From Liquidambar formosana (taxonomy: Eukaryota > Streptophyta > Magnoliopsida > Saxifragales > Altingiaceae): 64,000 nt of DNA. This document shows, in pieces, positions 34,670-47,500 of the stretch. Both the position numbers and the translations under genes were made by a program. The notes beneath the pieces were generated by a model. It was not told where the DNA came from. It ran no database searches and was given only the letters and a program-made list of their open reading frames with translations. Position 1 is the stretch's first letter. Every line of letters begins with the position of its first letter. The stretch is taken from positions 27,426,271-27,490,270 of the forward strand of contig CM077833.1 of NCBI GenBank assembly GCA_039720395.1, read 5' to 3'.

Positions 34670-37536
34670 CTATTATATATATCTACTAGCTTCAATTGCA
34701 CGGATTAATTTATAAAAAATAATATTATTAACAAATTAGAATTTTAACACAATACTTATTCTCTAAAATAATAAAATGTATTTGTTAATATAATATGTCA
34801 ATTAAATTTAAAAGATATTGACAAAAGTAAATTAAATAGTTCAATCAAAATAATCTTTGATGTCATGTTAGCGTAATGTATTACACAAAATTTAATTATA
34901 CTTCCAAAAAAGATAAATTATTTTGAAAAATAATTAATTTAATGGTGGAAACTTGTAAAAAAATGAAGTAACTGACACATTATGATATTTGGTGAAAAAA
35001 TATTAAGACTCTCTAGAGTCTAACCCATCCCACAATCATGGTCTTAACATGTTAGTATATACCAAAGCAAATATAACTATTGAAAGTGTCTCGAAATCCG
35101 ACCATGCATATTGTAAAATGCATGACAATGATGAATCTTGACATTCCATAAGATTTTAAGTGGGTTTCACAAAGAGTGAAAAAGCATAGGGAAAAAGCAT
35201 GGGGAAAAATATCAAAAATTTATTTGAGATTAGAGAATAAAAAGATGAGAGAAAAGTCTAGACTAAGAAAGAGAATAGGAGAAAAAAATTAGAAGGAAAA
35301 GAAACTAAGAGAAAGTATAAATATTTTCAACTTTATGTAATTAACCATATTGAAGAATTTTGATTAAAATAGATTTTTTTTTTTTTTTTTTCGTGTCGAA
35401 AGCAAATCTGGAGAATTTGAAGATTCCTGCGGATCGTGTTTTCTTTTTTAAACCTCATTTCCTTTATTTGTCTTTCTTTTTAATTATGACTATTTATAGT
35501 TTTATACATTCAATTTTTAAGAGGGGAAATTAATAGGCATAAAAAAAATTGAGAAATATAGTATAGTTTATTAAGTTTGGGTTGAACATTGTATAGTGTG
35601 GATTTTTTAATTCTCCAAAATAAAACAAAAAGATATGCAGTGAACACCAAGTGTCAACTTCCCAACTTGATACCAAATAAAAGAAGTTAGTAGTCCTTTT
35701 AAAGCACTTATCAAGTCAATTTGTAGTAAGTTGACAAACAATATTCTTTATTTGGTATTAAAGTTGGAAAGTGATTACTAAAGATAATTTTCCAATAAGT
35801 CACTAAAAGTAACTTTTTGGAAAAATTACATTTTAGTAACTACTTCCCAACTTAATACGAAGCAATAGAAATTAGTTGTTATTTTGGCACATATTTGTAA
35901 TCAATTTGTAGCAAGTTAACAAAAAATATCTTTTTTTGGTATTAGGTTGGAAAACCGTTACTAAAACGTAATTTTTCCAAAAAAAAAACTTTTTGGATGT
36001 CACCGTTTCAGCATGTGAAAGGTTAAAAAATAAATAAATAAATAAACAACAAAACAACAACAACTTATGTTGACACGTAGCACACAATAAGGCACCTTTC
36101 CTCCGTTTTATAAATATAATAATAAATAACGGAAGGTCGGCCTCTTGTAGCAGTGCGCGTCGCTTCTTTCTTCCCCTTATTTATTTATTTATTTAAATCA
36201 CATGCATGCTCGACTGTAAAATAAAGCAAACATTTTTCAAAGTAGTGCCACGTGTTGCTTCACATGCATGCTCAACAATAAAATAAAGCAAACCTTTTTT
36301 AAAACCTTACTTTTTGGTGATCATAATCCAACTTAATACCAACAAAGAATATAAGTTGTCAACTTACTACTAATTAACTATATACATGTGTGACATGACT
36401 ACTAATTTCTTTTGTTTCATATTACATTGAAAATTAATCACTAAAATGTAATTTTTTTAAAAAGTTACTTTAAGTAACTTTTGAGGACATTGTTTTTTTG
36501 TGACCACTTTCAATCTTAATATCAAACAAAAGTTATTCTTTGTCAACTTGTTACAAATTAATTATATATGTGTTTCAAAATGACTATTAAGTTTTTCTTT
36601 TTTTTTGGTATTAAGTTAGGAAGTGGTTATCAAAAAGTAATTTCTCCAACCTTTTTTTTTTTGTATTCTTTTTCTGTTTTTTTATACTTATTTATCTCAT
36701 TTCTCAAAAATTGAACGTATAAAACTATAAATAATCATAATAAGAGAGACAGATAGAGGAAAAAATGATTTTAAAAAATAAAAACGACTCGTCGGAATCT
36801 TCTCCCGATCTGTTTTCAACAAAAAAAATATTATTTTAATCAAAATTCTTCAGATAGTTTATTACCTAAAATTGAAAAAATCTATGCGTTCTTTTATCTT
36901 CTTCTCATTCCCTCTTTGCTCCTCCCATTCTCTAAACTTTTCTCTCTCTAAACTTTTCTTTAATCTTTTTATGCTCTCATATCAAACAAATTTTCAGTAC
37001 TTTTTCCCTTGATTTTTTACTCTCTATGAAACCCACTAAAAACCCTTATAAAAGGTCAATATTCATCATTGTCATGCAGTCTACAATTTACATTATTAAA
37101 TTTCGAGACACTTTCAATAGCTATACTTGCTTTGATACATACCAAAATGTCAAAACTATGAACGTGAGATGGGTTAGGTTCTAGAGAATCTTAATCTTTT
37201 TCTACCAAATACCATAATGCATTAGCCCTTTTTTTTTTTTACAAGCTTCTATTATTAAATTAATTGTTTTTCAAAATAATTTATCATTTTTGGAAGTATG
37301 ATTACATTTTGTGTGATACATTACGTTAACAACACACTAAATACTATTTTGATTTAACTATTTAATTTATTTTTATTTTTATTTTCTAAATTTAATTGAC
37401 ATATTATATTAACAAATACATTTTACTATTTTAGAGAATAAATATTTTATTAAAATTATAATTTTCTAATAATATTATTTTTATAAATAAATCCGTGCAA
37501 CGCACGGGTTTTGAATCTAGCTATTAATCTATAATA
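34670..37536. mobile_element. 2.9-kb giant inverted repeat (foldback) with Helitron-like ends
   Basis: Positions 34670 to about 35540 match 37536 to about 36690 in inverse orientation with moderate divergence, giving arms of roughly 850 bp. Both outer ends carry a Helitron-type terminus. On the right, CCGTGC-aac-GCACGG is followed nine bases later by CTAG; on the left, the inverse (ctag before aattgcacgg). The central 1.1 kb holds about four ~170-bp sub-repeats in both orientations around ttttttggtatta and cgtaattt. It also has a direct repeat at 36198-36300 around cacatgcatgctc. No coding frame. Confidence 0.7.
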
Positions 37537-37855
37537 GTTTCAATTTGGATAGTTTCCAAAGAAGAAAAAAATTTCTTCACTTTCGATTGAAAAAACTAAA
37601 CAGTGCACAACGAGAGGTCAGCTACTTCTGCAACAAATCCGCCGTGGAACTTATGGGAAAATCCTTAGCTGAACAATATCCTCTAATCCCCGATTATAAT
37701 TAAAGTACAATTAGCATAACGGTCCATCTTTGTAAAAGGAAATGGAGGTCCAAAAAGTTGGTGATTCCCCTTTAGGGATGTTAGCCCCGAGTCCCGACAA
37801 TCTGACATTCTCAAAAAAAAAACAAAACATCACGAAATCATTTTCATTACATTTA
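37537..37855. other. Short spacer
   Basis: About 320 bp between the foldback element and a Tourist-like MITE; nothing recognised. Confidence 0.4.
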
Positions 37856-38077
37856 GTGCCTGTTTGGGATAGCTTCAGAGTAGAATCAGAAGTTGAATCA
37901 AAAGCTGAATCAGAAGCTGAATCAGAATCAGGGGGAAGACAGCTTAAGTAAATTGGCCTCAAAATCTCTTTTGGGCTTACAATCACTTTTCTCACCTTTT
38001 ATCCAAACACTCTTAAAAGTGATTATGGGCCATCAGAAGAGATTTTGAGCCTCCCAGAATCTCATCCAAACAGGCAC
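37856..38077. mobile_element. Tourist-like (PIF/Harbinger) MITE
   Basis: A 222-bp element with ends GTGCCTGTTTGGGATAG and ATCCAAACAGGCAC, flanked by the 3-bp target duplication tta at 37853-37855 and 38078-38080. It contains several copies of gaatcagaagctgaatca. Confidence 0.75.
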
Positions 38078-38766
38078 TTAGGCATTTAGCCCTGCCCCTC
38101 TAGCCACATTGCCGCATAACCAAACCAAAAATGCATATTGGCCGGTCTCATTATTTTTGAGAACTTCAAAAATTAAATTAGATTAGATTTAATTTATAAT
38201 TGTTATTTGATTTTTAAATAAACTAACTCATAGTTAATTTGAAAAAAAAAAAAATTTGTGTTTATATCTTGTTTTCAAAACAAAATTGAACTGTTTAGTA
38301 AAAAAAAAGAGATTTATCAAACAGTATGAAAACAAAATTGACCAAACTTATCTTTAATTGGCTACGTTTTCAGGTTTGCCAAACAATCCCTAATTGTACA
38401 AAATTGCATAGCCACAGGCATACATCATTTTTCTTGATAACATAAATAAGAAATTCATTAGATCAACATAAATCTAAATTAAAATTTGAACTTAAAACTT
38501 TCCCACACACACAAGAAGGGGAAATGTAATTAGGTGCACGAAACCATTTGCGGGCATACATATATCATTAAACTCGAACAATTTAAAATCCCTTGCAACT
38601 CCCAATCACTGCATGCGCATCATTTCACGGCTAGTATGGTTTTGTGATAAATAAAAATCTATTCACTCATAAATTATATTATAAAGCCTATATCTCATAA
38701 ATCGTTCTATGCAACCCAAAAAAAAGAAGGTACATTTAAAAGGGAAAAAAAAAATTGCAATTCTGA
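38078..38766. other. Intergenic and 3' region of the GUX gene
   Basis: AT-rich sequence; the part nearest 38766 is the presumed 3' UTR of the minus-strand glucuronosyltransferase gene. No other feature. Confidence 0.4.
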
Positions 38767-41700
38767 TCAAAGGAGCCGTCTAGGATCCGTAATGTTGATC
38801 CTCCAATATTCGCCACTCAACCCCATCTTCCTGGACTGCATCCTATCCCACTCCAACTCAATCTTCCTCTGCGGCGTCAACCCACAACACTTCTGTAATC
38901 CCTCATCCATGGTGTCATAAAACTTCCACCACCTCCGGTGCGCCACGTCACTCGCATACACACGTTGCTTCCCTATGTCCCAGTTACAATCATAGTCCCT
39001 ATAACAAAGCCACGGCTTCAGTCCTAAGTAATGTATGGAATACACTTTCGGAGGGTCCGACCCGAACAGCTGGTTCTTCAACCCGATCTCCACCGTACTG
39101 TTTGACCAAAAATTCTTCAAGAAGTTGACTCTCCTCGGCAACCGGTGCCACCACACGAAAACCTCGTTGAGGAACCCTTGGTCACCGCCGTTGTACGACA
39201 CGATGTCTTTCCGATGCTCCATAAAGAGCTTGAAAGTGCAATTGGAAGGTTCTAGAACCATGATGCCGGAGTTGAAGATGGAGCCGTCGTTGCCGGTGGC
39301 CGTCATTTGCGGGAAGTGGAAGAGGAGGTCGAGGTTACGGAGTACCATGATGTCGGCGTCGATGAAGATGACCTTGTCGTAGTCTGTCATCTGCCACAGT
39401 CGGAATTTGCTGTAGTTGTATTCGTTGTAGGTGCCTTTCTCAGCCCTCGGGTTCCGGATCCTTTTGATGAATCGGATCGTCCACCCGGCTTTGGTGAGGG
39501 CGTCGCGTTTGGGGAAGGAGATGGACCTGTCCATGAGGAGGATGAGGTCGCGTTTGGTACCGCTTTTGAGGAGGCTCTGGGCGAGAGTGATTGCGCCACA
39601 AACGTAGGCTTCGGAGGAGTGGATGACTGTGACGTAGGCTTCGCGTTTGGCTGTCCTTGTGGGAGTTTGGATCTTGGAGAGATCGTAGGTTTCGTCGATT
39701 CCTGCAATCAATTCGTTGTCAGTTGTCGCGCAAGGATTTGGTAATAGTGTAAAAAACTCCATAATTGTGCTGGTGTGATCCAAGTTTGAAGCTCAGCAAT
39801 AAATCCACTACTCCAATTATATTACAGATATGTTGGTCCAAATTAGAAAACAAGTTTAATATTAAGAATTCTAATCGCCACATGATGCGTTGAATAAGGT
39901 GAAATATATAAAGTCTAATTATGAGACTATAAAAAAATATGAGACATTATAAAATAATGTCTAATTCTCAGAAAGTATAAAAAATTAATCTAATGCATGT
40001 GGTGACTTCATGTTGGGATGCTAGCTAGCTCCCTCATAAGATTACCAATCGTGAATTATAGAAGCCAGTCAAGGAGATTTAAGAATTTCTGGAGTGTAGG
40101 AACTTTTCTAAAACCGTGACTTTGTGCAGTTTAATATAAATTTCACAGTCGGGAAGACTTGTTCCTTTATCAATTGGTTCCTTCCTACAAAATACAAACT
40201 ATTATATTAACAAATTTCAGAACTTTGAACTGTTTTTTTTTTCCATATTTTATAATGTGGTCCTGAATTGATTTCTCTAAATAATTACTCCGTAAAAGAG
40301 TTTTTTAATTCATATACATCTTGCCACTTGGGAGAAAATAGAAGAAAAGAAAAGGAAAACGCAGCGAGTTTTGGGTTGTAGTGCTTTCCAAAGTCCAAAC
40401 AGGTCACTAAGTCTTAGGGAAGACCATTTCTCCAACCGAAAGAGACGGACGAAAACTAGTTGGCAATAATTACAAATCATATCATGTGGTCTAACGGTTG
40501 AGGCGCCTGTAGCTCAGTGGATAGAGCGTCTGTTTCCTAAGCAGAAAGTCGTAGGTTCGACCCCTACCTGGCGCGATTCTAACCCAATTTTTTGGTTCCC
40601 ACCCACTTTTGGAAAAATGTGGTAAAAAATATCGGTCGAGAAACATTTTCAATTTCCCTGTTAAGTTCCATAGAAAGTTTTTCTATCAAAACAAACACAA
40701 ACCCACAATTATTTCTCATAACCTAGTTTCTGGATAGAAAATTTTTTTAAAAGAAAAAAATTATTTCCCTCTAATTTTTATAGCTAACACCTACGGTCAC
40801 ATAAATGCAGCCATAAAGAAAAACAGCAAAAGCTCCTAAAACTGAAACTATTAGAAGTGTAAAGCCATAGATACCTTCTCCCCACAAAGGCATAGCCAAT
40901 TTACAAGACCCAACCGGCAACGAAACCTTCTGCTCCAACCTCGCAATCGCCGGCTCATAAAACCACCAATCACCTTCCCGTCTCACCAACTCCTTACACG
41001 GGAACAACTCCAACATAGGCCTACACTCACTCAACAACACCAACTTCGTCCTCCAATTCCAATCTCTCTTCCCTTTCTTCACTGCCAAATTCGCTGCAAT
41101 AAGATTAACTTGCAGCCTAAACACGTCTCTCCCCCACCCTTCTTCCGGGTACTTGCATGGCAATTTCACCACTATCATGTCCACGCTTCCATACCTTCTA
41201 AAATCCGGCATGGGAATTTCTGGGCACGATGGGCCGTCGATCTCTTCCTCCTCGTCGATCCATTCTGGAAACAAATCTTCCCATTTGAAATACTCCGAAA
41301 CTCGATCGAAATAAATGGGTATCATCTCTCCATGTATTTTCCATTCACTTGTATCCTCGTCTTCCATATTCACCATTCCAATCTTCATACCTCTCCCCAT
41401 TTCATTCATGAAGCTCGGTTTATCCCTCTTGATCATTTTTCCCTTTGGCTTGGAGTGATCGGCTTGTGGCTCTTCCAGGACCGCCTTCATCTTGACCCCT
41501 TTGTCCACCTACAATTAAAGCATCAAAAATGGTTACCACAAAAATAAAAAATGATGACTACATATAAAAATGTCAAACACTTGTTGAATCTTTTCTAATG
41601 CAATAATGATGATTATATAAAGCCGGCCGGCTCACCTTACCTTGTGATGGCACTCGCGCAAGGAGCACCTAACGAGGGAGGCGGCATTCTCGTGGTAGGC

Positions 41701-41832
41701 GGACAAAGATGGCCGGAGAAGGAGAGCAGCATAGACAAGGAGGAAGAAAGCAAGGAAAACCAGGTTGATTCTGATGACCAAAGATTTTGAAGGAGTGGCC
41801 TTCATCATCTTTTGAAGAAACAAATCCTTCAT
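38767..41832 (-). CDS. GUX2: UDP-glucuronate:xylan alpha-glucuronosyltransferase (GT8, GUX2 type)
   Basis: Three exons, 41832-41641, 41508-40875 and 39701-38767, total 1761 nt and give 586 residues; phases join in frame. A signal-anchor helix lies at about 22-40 (INLVFLAFFLLVYAALLL), as in type II Golgi membrane proteins. A conserved stem domain follows (DLFPEWIDEEEEIDGPSCPE). The GT8 catalytic domain starts near 295 (AKREAYVTVIHSSEAYVCGA) and has the metal-binding D390-A-D392. The substrate-site segment HYLGLKPWLCYRDYDCNW and the terminal WRINITDPR fit the GUX family. The enzyme adds glucuronic acid branches to xylan in the Golgi. Assignment to GUX2 rather than GUX4/5 rests on overall resemblance and on its neighbours TIC22, WEB and VID27, remembered as flanking GUX2 in Arabidopsis. 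The intron at 39702-40874 holds a tRNA gene. Confidence 0.88.
40503..40575 (+). tRNA. tRNA-Arg (CCT), within a GUX intron on the opposite strand
   Basis: A 73-nt cloverleaf: acceptor GCGCCTG/CTGGCGC with one T-T mismatch, D-arm with AGCTCAGTGGATAGAGC, anticodon loop TTCCTAA with anticodon CCT, and T-arm GTAGGTTCGACCCCTAC. No intron. It lies in the 1.2-kb second intron of the glucuronosyltransferase gene, transcribed antisense to it. Confidence 0.95.
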
Positions 41833-41907
41833 CTACCCTCTAAAGGCAAAGGTGCTGTTTCATAAAAAAGGGGACTTGTATTTATCTACCAACCTTCGGT
41901 TGCTACA

Positions 41908-41931
41908 ATATATATATATATATATATATAA
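41908..41931. repeat. TA dinucleotide repeat upstream of the GUX gene
   Basis: About 12 TA units, 76-99 bp upstream of the minus-strand ATG. It may double as TATA element; that is inference from position. Confidence 0.6.
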
Positions 41932-42250
41932 ATGTAGGATTAGTTTAATCATAATGATGATTAATCAAGAAATATTAGGAGGGATTGGGCTGTAGTGGTT
42001 AGGGTGAATTAGATAGAAGGCGAAATCGGAGTAAGATTAAAAACAAGTGAAGCCATCCACAGAGGTCCGCGTGTCGTTTCCGTGTTTTGGATTTCCTTTG
42101 CTTTGGGACAAAAGGGTCTGGAGCAAATGAGGCTTTCTATTTCACTCCCCATGCTGTTGGTGTTAATATTTCTAGAGACTTTATTTGAATTCCCCAATAT
42201 ACCCCTCCTTGTCTCTAATTTATAAAATTATCAATTATCAATGTGTTTAG

Positions 42251-42284
<34 letters not shown>

Positions 42285-44367
42285 TTGAGAAGCGAAAGAA
42301 ATTCTTTACCAAAAGAAAAAGAAAAAGAAAGAACTTAAATCTCACCTCACCTTTTTTAAAATATTGTGGACCTGTATCAAATTTTTTTTTTTTTTTTTTT
42401 TCAATATAAAATACTCCAGCAAACCTTGAAAGTTAAGTTCCATCCCCAAAGCCATGGATTGGCAGGATGGGCACAAAGCTGTGGATTTTCCAAATTACAT
42501 ATGATTCCCTCCTCATTTTTTTTTTTTTTTTTATAAATTTTTTTTAATAAAAGAATTGTAGAATATCTGATGACGGCTGGCCAAAGTTTGTTGGATAGGG
42601 GCTAATTACCATTAAATAGTTTTTTAATAGCCAGGGCAGGGGTAGAATGGTAACAATGAGAATTATCTTGGGATACCTAAGGGGCTACGCTAGGAATATT
42701 GAAAGGAACGTTTAGGCAGGCCCGCCAACCACTCTTCGGTTGCCAAGTCAATTTCCTACATGCAGCGAAATGTCGCTTTTATTCGTTATGAAATCCTAAG
42801 GCTCCACCATAATTAAATGAATAGATATATGTTCCTATTACTATTATTGTTTTCTCCATTTTTTTTTAATGTCTTATTTATTTTTTTTAATCTTTATTTA
42901 AAGATATATGAAAAAGGGGCTTTAGGTTGGGCATCACACCTCAAACATATATTGATTAGAAGCCATGTTTTTGCACGACCAATGTGGGTAGTTTGGTACA
43001 CCGTCAACAATTTCACTCTTTATGTCAACCGCTCGATGATTAGGCCATCAGGGAGTGAGGGCCCATCAAATTAGGCATATGATTATGTAGGTTATAGGGC
43101 CTTATCCTAATTGCATGGGCTACCCCGAACAACAGAGGTCCGTTATCGACCCAACCGAAGCAGTCCTTTAAACAGGATGGGTTTAGCTGGCCTTGACTAT
43201 GTGTTCAAAATTTCCTCCCTTCCCTTCTTTCCTTTTTTTCCTTCTTTTTTTTTTTTTTTTTTTTTTTTTTGGGATGGGGTGGGGTGGTAAAAAGGTTCAT
43301 GTTTTCTTAGCTCCGATGAAAACACTACTCTTTCCAATCATTTTCCCAATCTTTTTTTTTTTTTTTTAATTGACATGACAATGTCACGTTGGCACGCTAA
43401 ATGCTATGTCATTATGGAAACTTTGCACAAGGATGGTTTCAGACTCTCTGGATGTAATCGGAAAGAAGATTGTTTTAATAGTAGTAGGAGTGTTAATGTG
43501 CTATGGTAAGTAGTAATACCCAAAAAATTAAACAAAATTAAAGATTAAAAAATCAAGAGAGTGCTCCGGCAAGCATGAGATTTTCTCGAACCAATCACAG
43601 TAATTTTGTACTGCAACGGTTAGAAATCATCAGACCAATTAAAAATACCCTCTGACATCATGGATGATGCGATTGCCAAACCAAATTTGCCACTTGGTTT
43701 TTGGCAGGAGTCAAGAGGGCTGTTACAAAAACAGCATATGAGACTTCAAAGTCAACAATTTTTTGGTGAACAAATCTACTCTATAACGCTAGGCGAAAAA
43801 GTTACAGATAAACATGTTGATCTCATGGATCACAGCAAGTTGGGCAAACCATAGAATCGCTACATTAAGACAATCCTAAGTTTTAACAAATAATCATTCA
43901 TCGGTTTGAAATGGTTTTATCATAGAAATGATGGGTGGCTTAGAAAGGGGCATGTCATATCAGTTGCCATATACATTCATGCGAGAGTACAGCTGATATG
44001 AAATAATCCACAATAAAGCATCAAAGGCTCATTAACAATGCAATCCCCTCAACAAGGTCTTGTCCTACAAAGGGCCATGGTGTGGCACTAGTGTTTATTC
44101 GAAGGCTATTGCTATTTAATGTGATCATTATCAATTAATACAATCTCTAGAAAACAAATTGTAGCAAAATGATTAAACTGTACAGATACAGCATAGCCAG
44201 TCCCCATAAATAAAGTGTCCAATGTTGGCATTTTACTGACCTTTACCGAATTGCATGTTACTTGTCCCATTCTTTTATTTCTTAAAACTGATAATGTAGC
44301 CCTTCTTTGTATCTTTGAGCCGCTCCACACAATTATCTGAATATCAAGAAATTCATTTTCTTAGCAC

Positions 44368-44401
<34 letters not shown>

Positions 44402-44516
44402 GTTTCCTGTTTAATCATAATGTCTGACCTGATTTATTATGAGCCTGGATACATGCAATATGCTTGCCTGCTTCTAAACTTTTCATATGGTCAGTAGAAA
44501 TTACACATCCGGTGTA
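41932..44516. other. Intergenic: GUX promoter side and TIC22 3' region
   Basis: This stretch is rich in homopolymers, with T-runs at 42253-42283 (31 T), 42381-42400, 42518-42532, 43247-43270 and 43353-43367. There is an AG repeat at 44367-44401. The stretch next to 44517 is the presumed 3' UTR of TIC22. No gene is recognised; short frames such as 43660-43854 have no recognisable content. Confidence 0.45.
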
Positions 44517-47500
44517 TCATGCCTTCGCCACTTCTTGAATGTGTTGAGAATGGCTCTTACCAGGTGGAATGAATATCAGATCTTCCCAACCTGAGTTCTT
44601 CTCACTCATCTGCAGTGAACAAGAGAGAAATTACTCACATATTCCGCACTTAGTGAAAAGAATAACGCATACAATTAATCCAGTGATCAGAATGTCACCT
44701 CCATTTTTTTCAGAACATCTTCCAAACTTCCCACCTGTTTAAACATATGGTAACTAATATTGAGTAAGCATGAAGCCAAGAATTACAGAATCCATCCCCA
44801 CACTTTCTTGAGAACAATTTTAGAGGAAGCACAGATTTATAACCCCCAAAATTACATAAAATGAAGGTAATCATGGTTTAAGTGGGATAAAGTGAGAATT
44901 TTTTATCCTGATGGATCTGAGAACTCCTAATTCCCATAAGTTCACTGAATTTTGGAAGATAAAGAATTTATATATATTTTTTTAAACCAAATTTTTCTGA
45001 ACCTTCCTAACAGAATATTTGTACAGATCACTGTTTTTCTTTTTGCCTTCAACAGATTTTAATTAATGTTCATTTTTTAATATTCAGATGAACTGTTCTT
45101 TTAACGGTGGCTTGAAAATAAAAAATGAAACCAAATAAATTCGCAACATTTATTAGATCACTCCTTAATTACAAATTTCATTCGGGTTATGATTCTCAAA
45201 TGAATTTGGACCATAAAAAAAAAAAATTAAAAATTAAAAAATAAAAAGCTCCAAATTTGAAAACAATAACCATTATGTATAGTAGAGCATTTATTAGTTG
45301 TTTTTTTTTTTTTTTAGGTTGAAATATCACAAGTATGTGCCTCTTCTGAGTATCAATTGCAATATCTTGTATCTACTAAATTTCTCATTTTTTTATTTGT
45401 TCACCAATAATGCTAAAAATCTGTAAAAGAGAAAGAGAGGAAAAAGCACAGCAGGTCGTGTTACCATAATGTGTTGAGAAACACCTGGTCCTCTTGATGC
45501 CCTCGAAACCTTTGACAGTTCTTTTTCTATATCTTCCTGTACTAGTTACAAGCAAAAAATAACCAACAAATTATACTCATAACTGCAATACGAAGTGTTT
45601 TTAACAGCATAACACTGTCCATAAGGAAACTCAATGGCACAAACCTTTCGGAAGTATATTGGGCAGTAGCGTTTGTTTTTCCTCTTCACGACCAGAAGAT
45701 CTGACTGCAGATAAAAGAAATGTACTAGACTATGTGACCAACAATATTACAACAAAACTAATTCAGCACTACAGTAAACCCAATTCACACGTAAACACAA
45801 ATACACGACACAACTGCAGTCACAGATGGAGCCAAGTACTTGTATGAGAGAAAAAATGGTGCTAATATGCTGGAAAGTAAATAAGCATACCTGAAAAACA
45901 GGAACTCCATCAAACCCGCTCTTGATATCAGAAGCTTTCAGCTGGTAAACATGGAATTCAAATGTGAGTCAAGGTTTTAGTTGATGCAATCAGATAGATA
46001 TGAAATTCTTCATTTTTAGATGCAGTAGGTATGATAGTGTCAATAGCTGTTGCCGAACCATTTTCCATGTGGTACCAGGGGTATCTATCTTGGCAAAGCC
46101 TCCACTTCTAAGCATCCATATTCCATACTAAAATTTGACTCCTAGTAGCCTCATTGCCCTAGTTCATGTTTAATAAAAAAAAAAGCACCCCACTATCTAA
46201 AATTTTAATTTTAAAATTTTTTTGAGAATTCAAAGGATGTCATTTGCATGGAATAAGTCCAATATGATAACTGTCGATGTGACAGAAAACCCAGTGCAGG
46301 ACACTACACTTGGCACATCCAATCAGGACACCTTTCCCTTTACAAAAAAAGAAACGTAAAGGATCCAAATACTAGCCATATATACAAAGTACAAGCATAT
46401 ACATATGTGCTGTAAATAACTATAAAACATGTTCTTTTGCGAATTCCACATTTGGAAGCATGATTATGCAAAATGTTCAAAAGATACTTTCTGCAAAATT
46501 TGGATGTTCCAAAAGCTAGAAGAGGCCAAACAAACAAATTTTGCAAAAAAGTAAACCTTCAATTTAGTGCTAAAGAAGCACCGAATTTTATTCCTAACAA
46601 GAGAAAAGATTTTCCATTTTGCATTGCTTTTAAAAAATTTCCATTTTCAGGAGTATGCATGTATTCTTTACAATGTCAAATTCATCATTGAGCAACATCT
46701 AGTCAAGGAAATATAAGGTGAGATATCAATAAATAAAGTGGAAGGGTCTTTTTGAGAGATGAAACACACATAAGGCTACTTAAGTGGGGATTATTCAAGA
46801 CTATAACAAAATGAAAGGGATAGCTACAATTTCAGTAAACCTATAAAGTACATAAAAATAACAGCCCTCTCTTGTTTCCTTCAAGGCTTAAAGTCATCAA
46901 TGGAGAGTTTATCAGTATTAAATCAGAGTTTCACAACAAGAAGAAGCCACAACAGAGTGGCATTCACAGTGGTGATGACATCCTCTGACCAATAACCTCT
47001 CTCTTTTTGGCTCGGAGAGCCCAGTGACGATGTGACATGTCAATGTACTTACAATTTAGGACAGCTTTGTCATCTCACTAAAAATGTGAAAAGAAATGGA
47101 TTACAATATTGCCATTGTTTTAACTGGAATCATTAAAAAGTGCTGGTAGTATGAAGTGCCATAAACATCTCAGATTGAGTCAACTCTATCAAACTAAAGA
47201 CATAAGATGTCACCCCCTCATACAGAGAACAAACCTCGAGCGCATTCTTTATTTGAACAGGATCAGGCAAAAACCGGAATGCAATTCCTTCAACCTTCAA
47301 CATATAAACCTATAAATTGGAAAAGGGAGGTGCAGATAAGAAAAGCCAAATAATATTAATGAAAACCTCATAATATAAATTGATACTTAAGGAAATAAAT
47401 TATACGAATTTAACTGGATAGCATTACTATACACTTTACGCTAAAAAGAGGATGCATGACTTATGGCCTTCTTTACATTGTCACATTCCAAGGTAATCTA

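Noticed and set aside
39307..39744. 145-codon plus-strand frame within the GUX gene
   Set aside because: It is the complement of the conserved GT8 exon, with composition explained by that exon.
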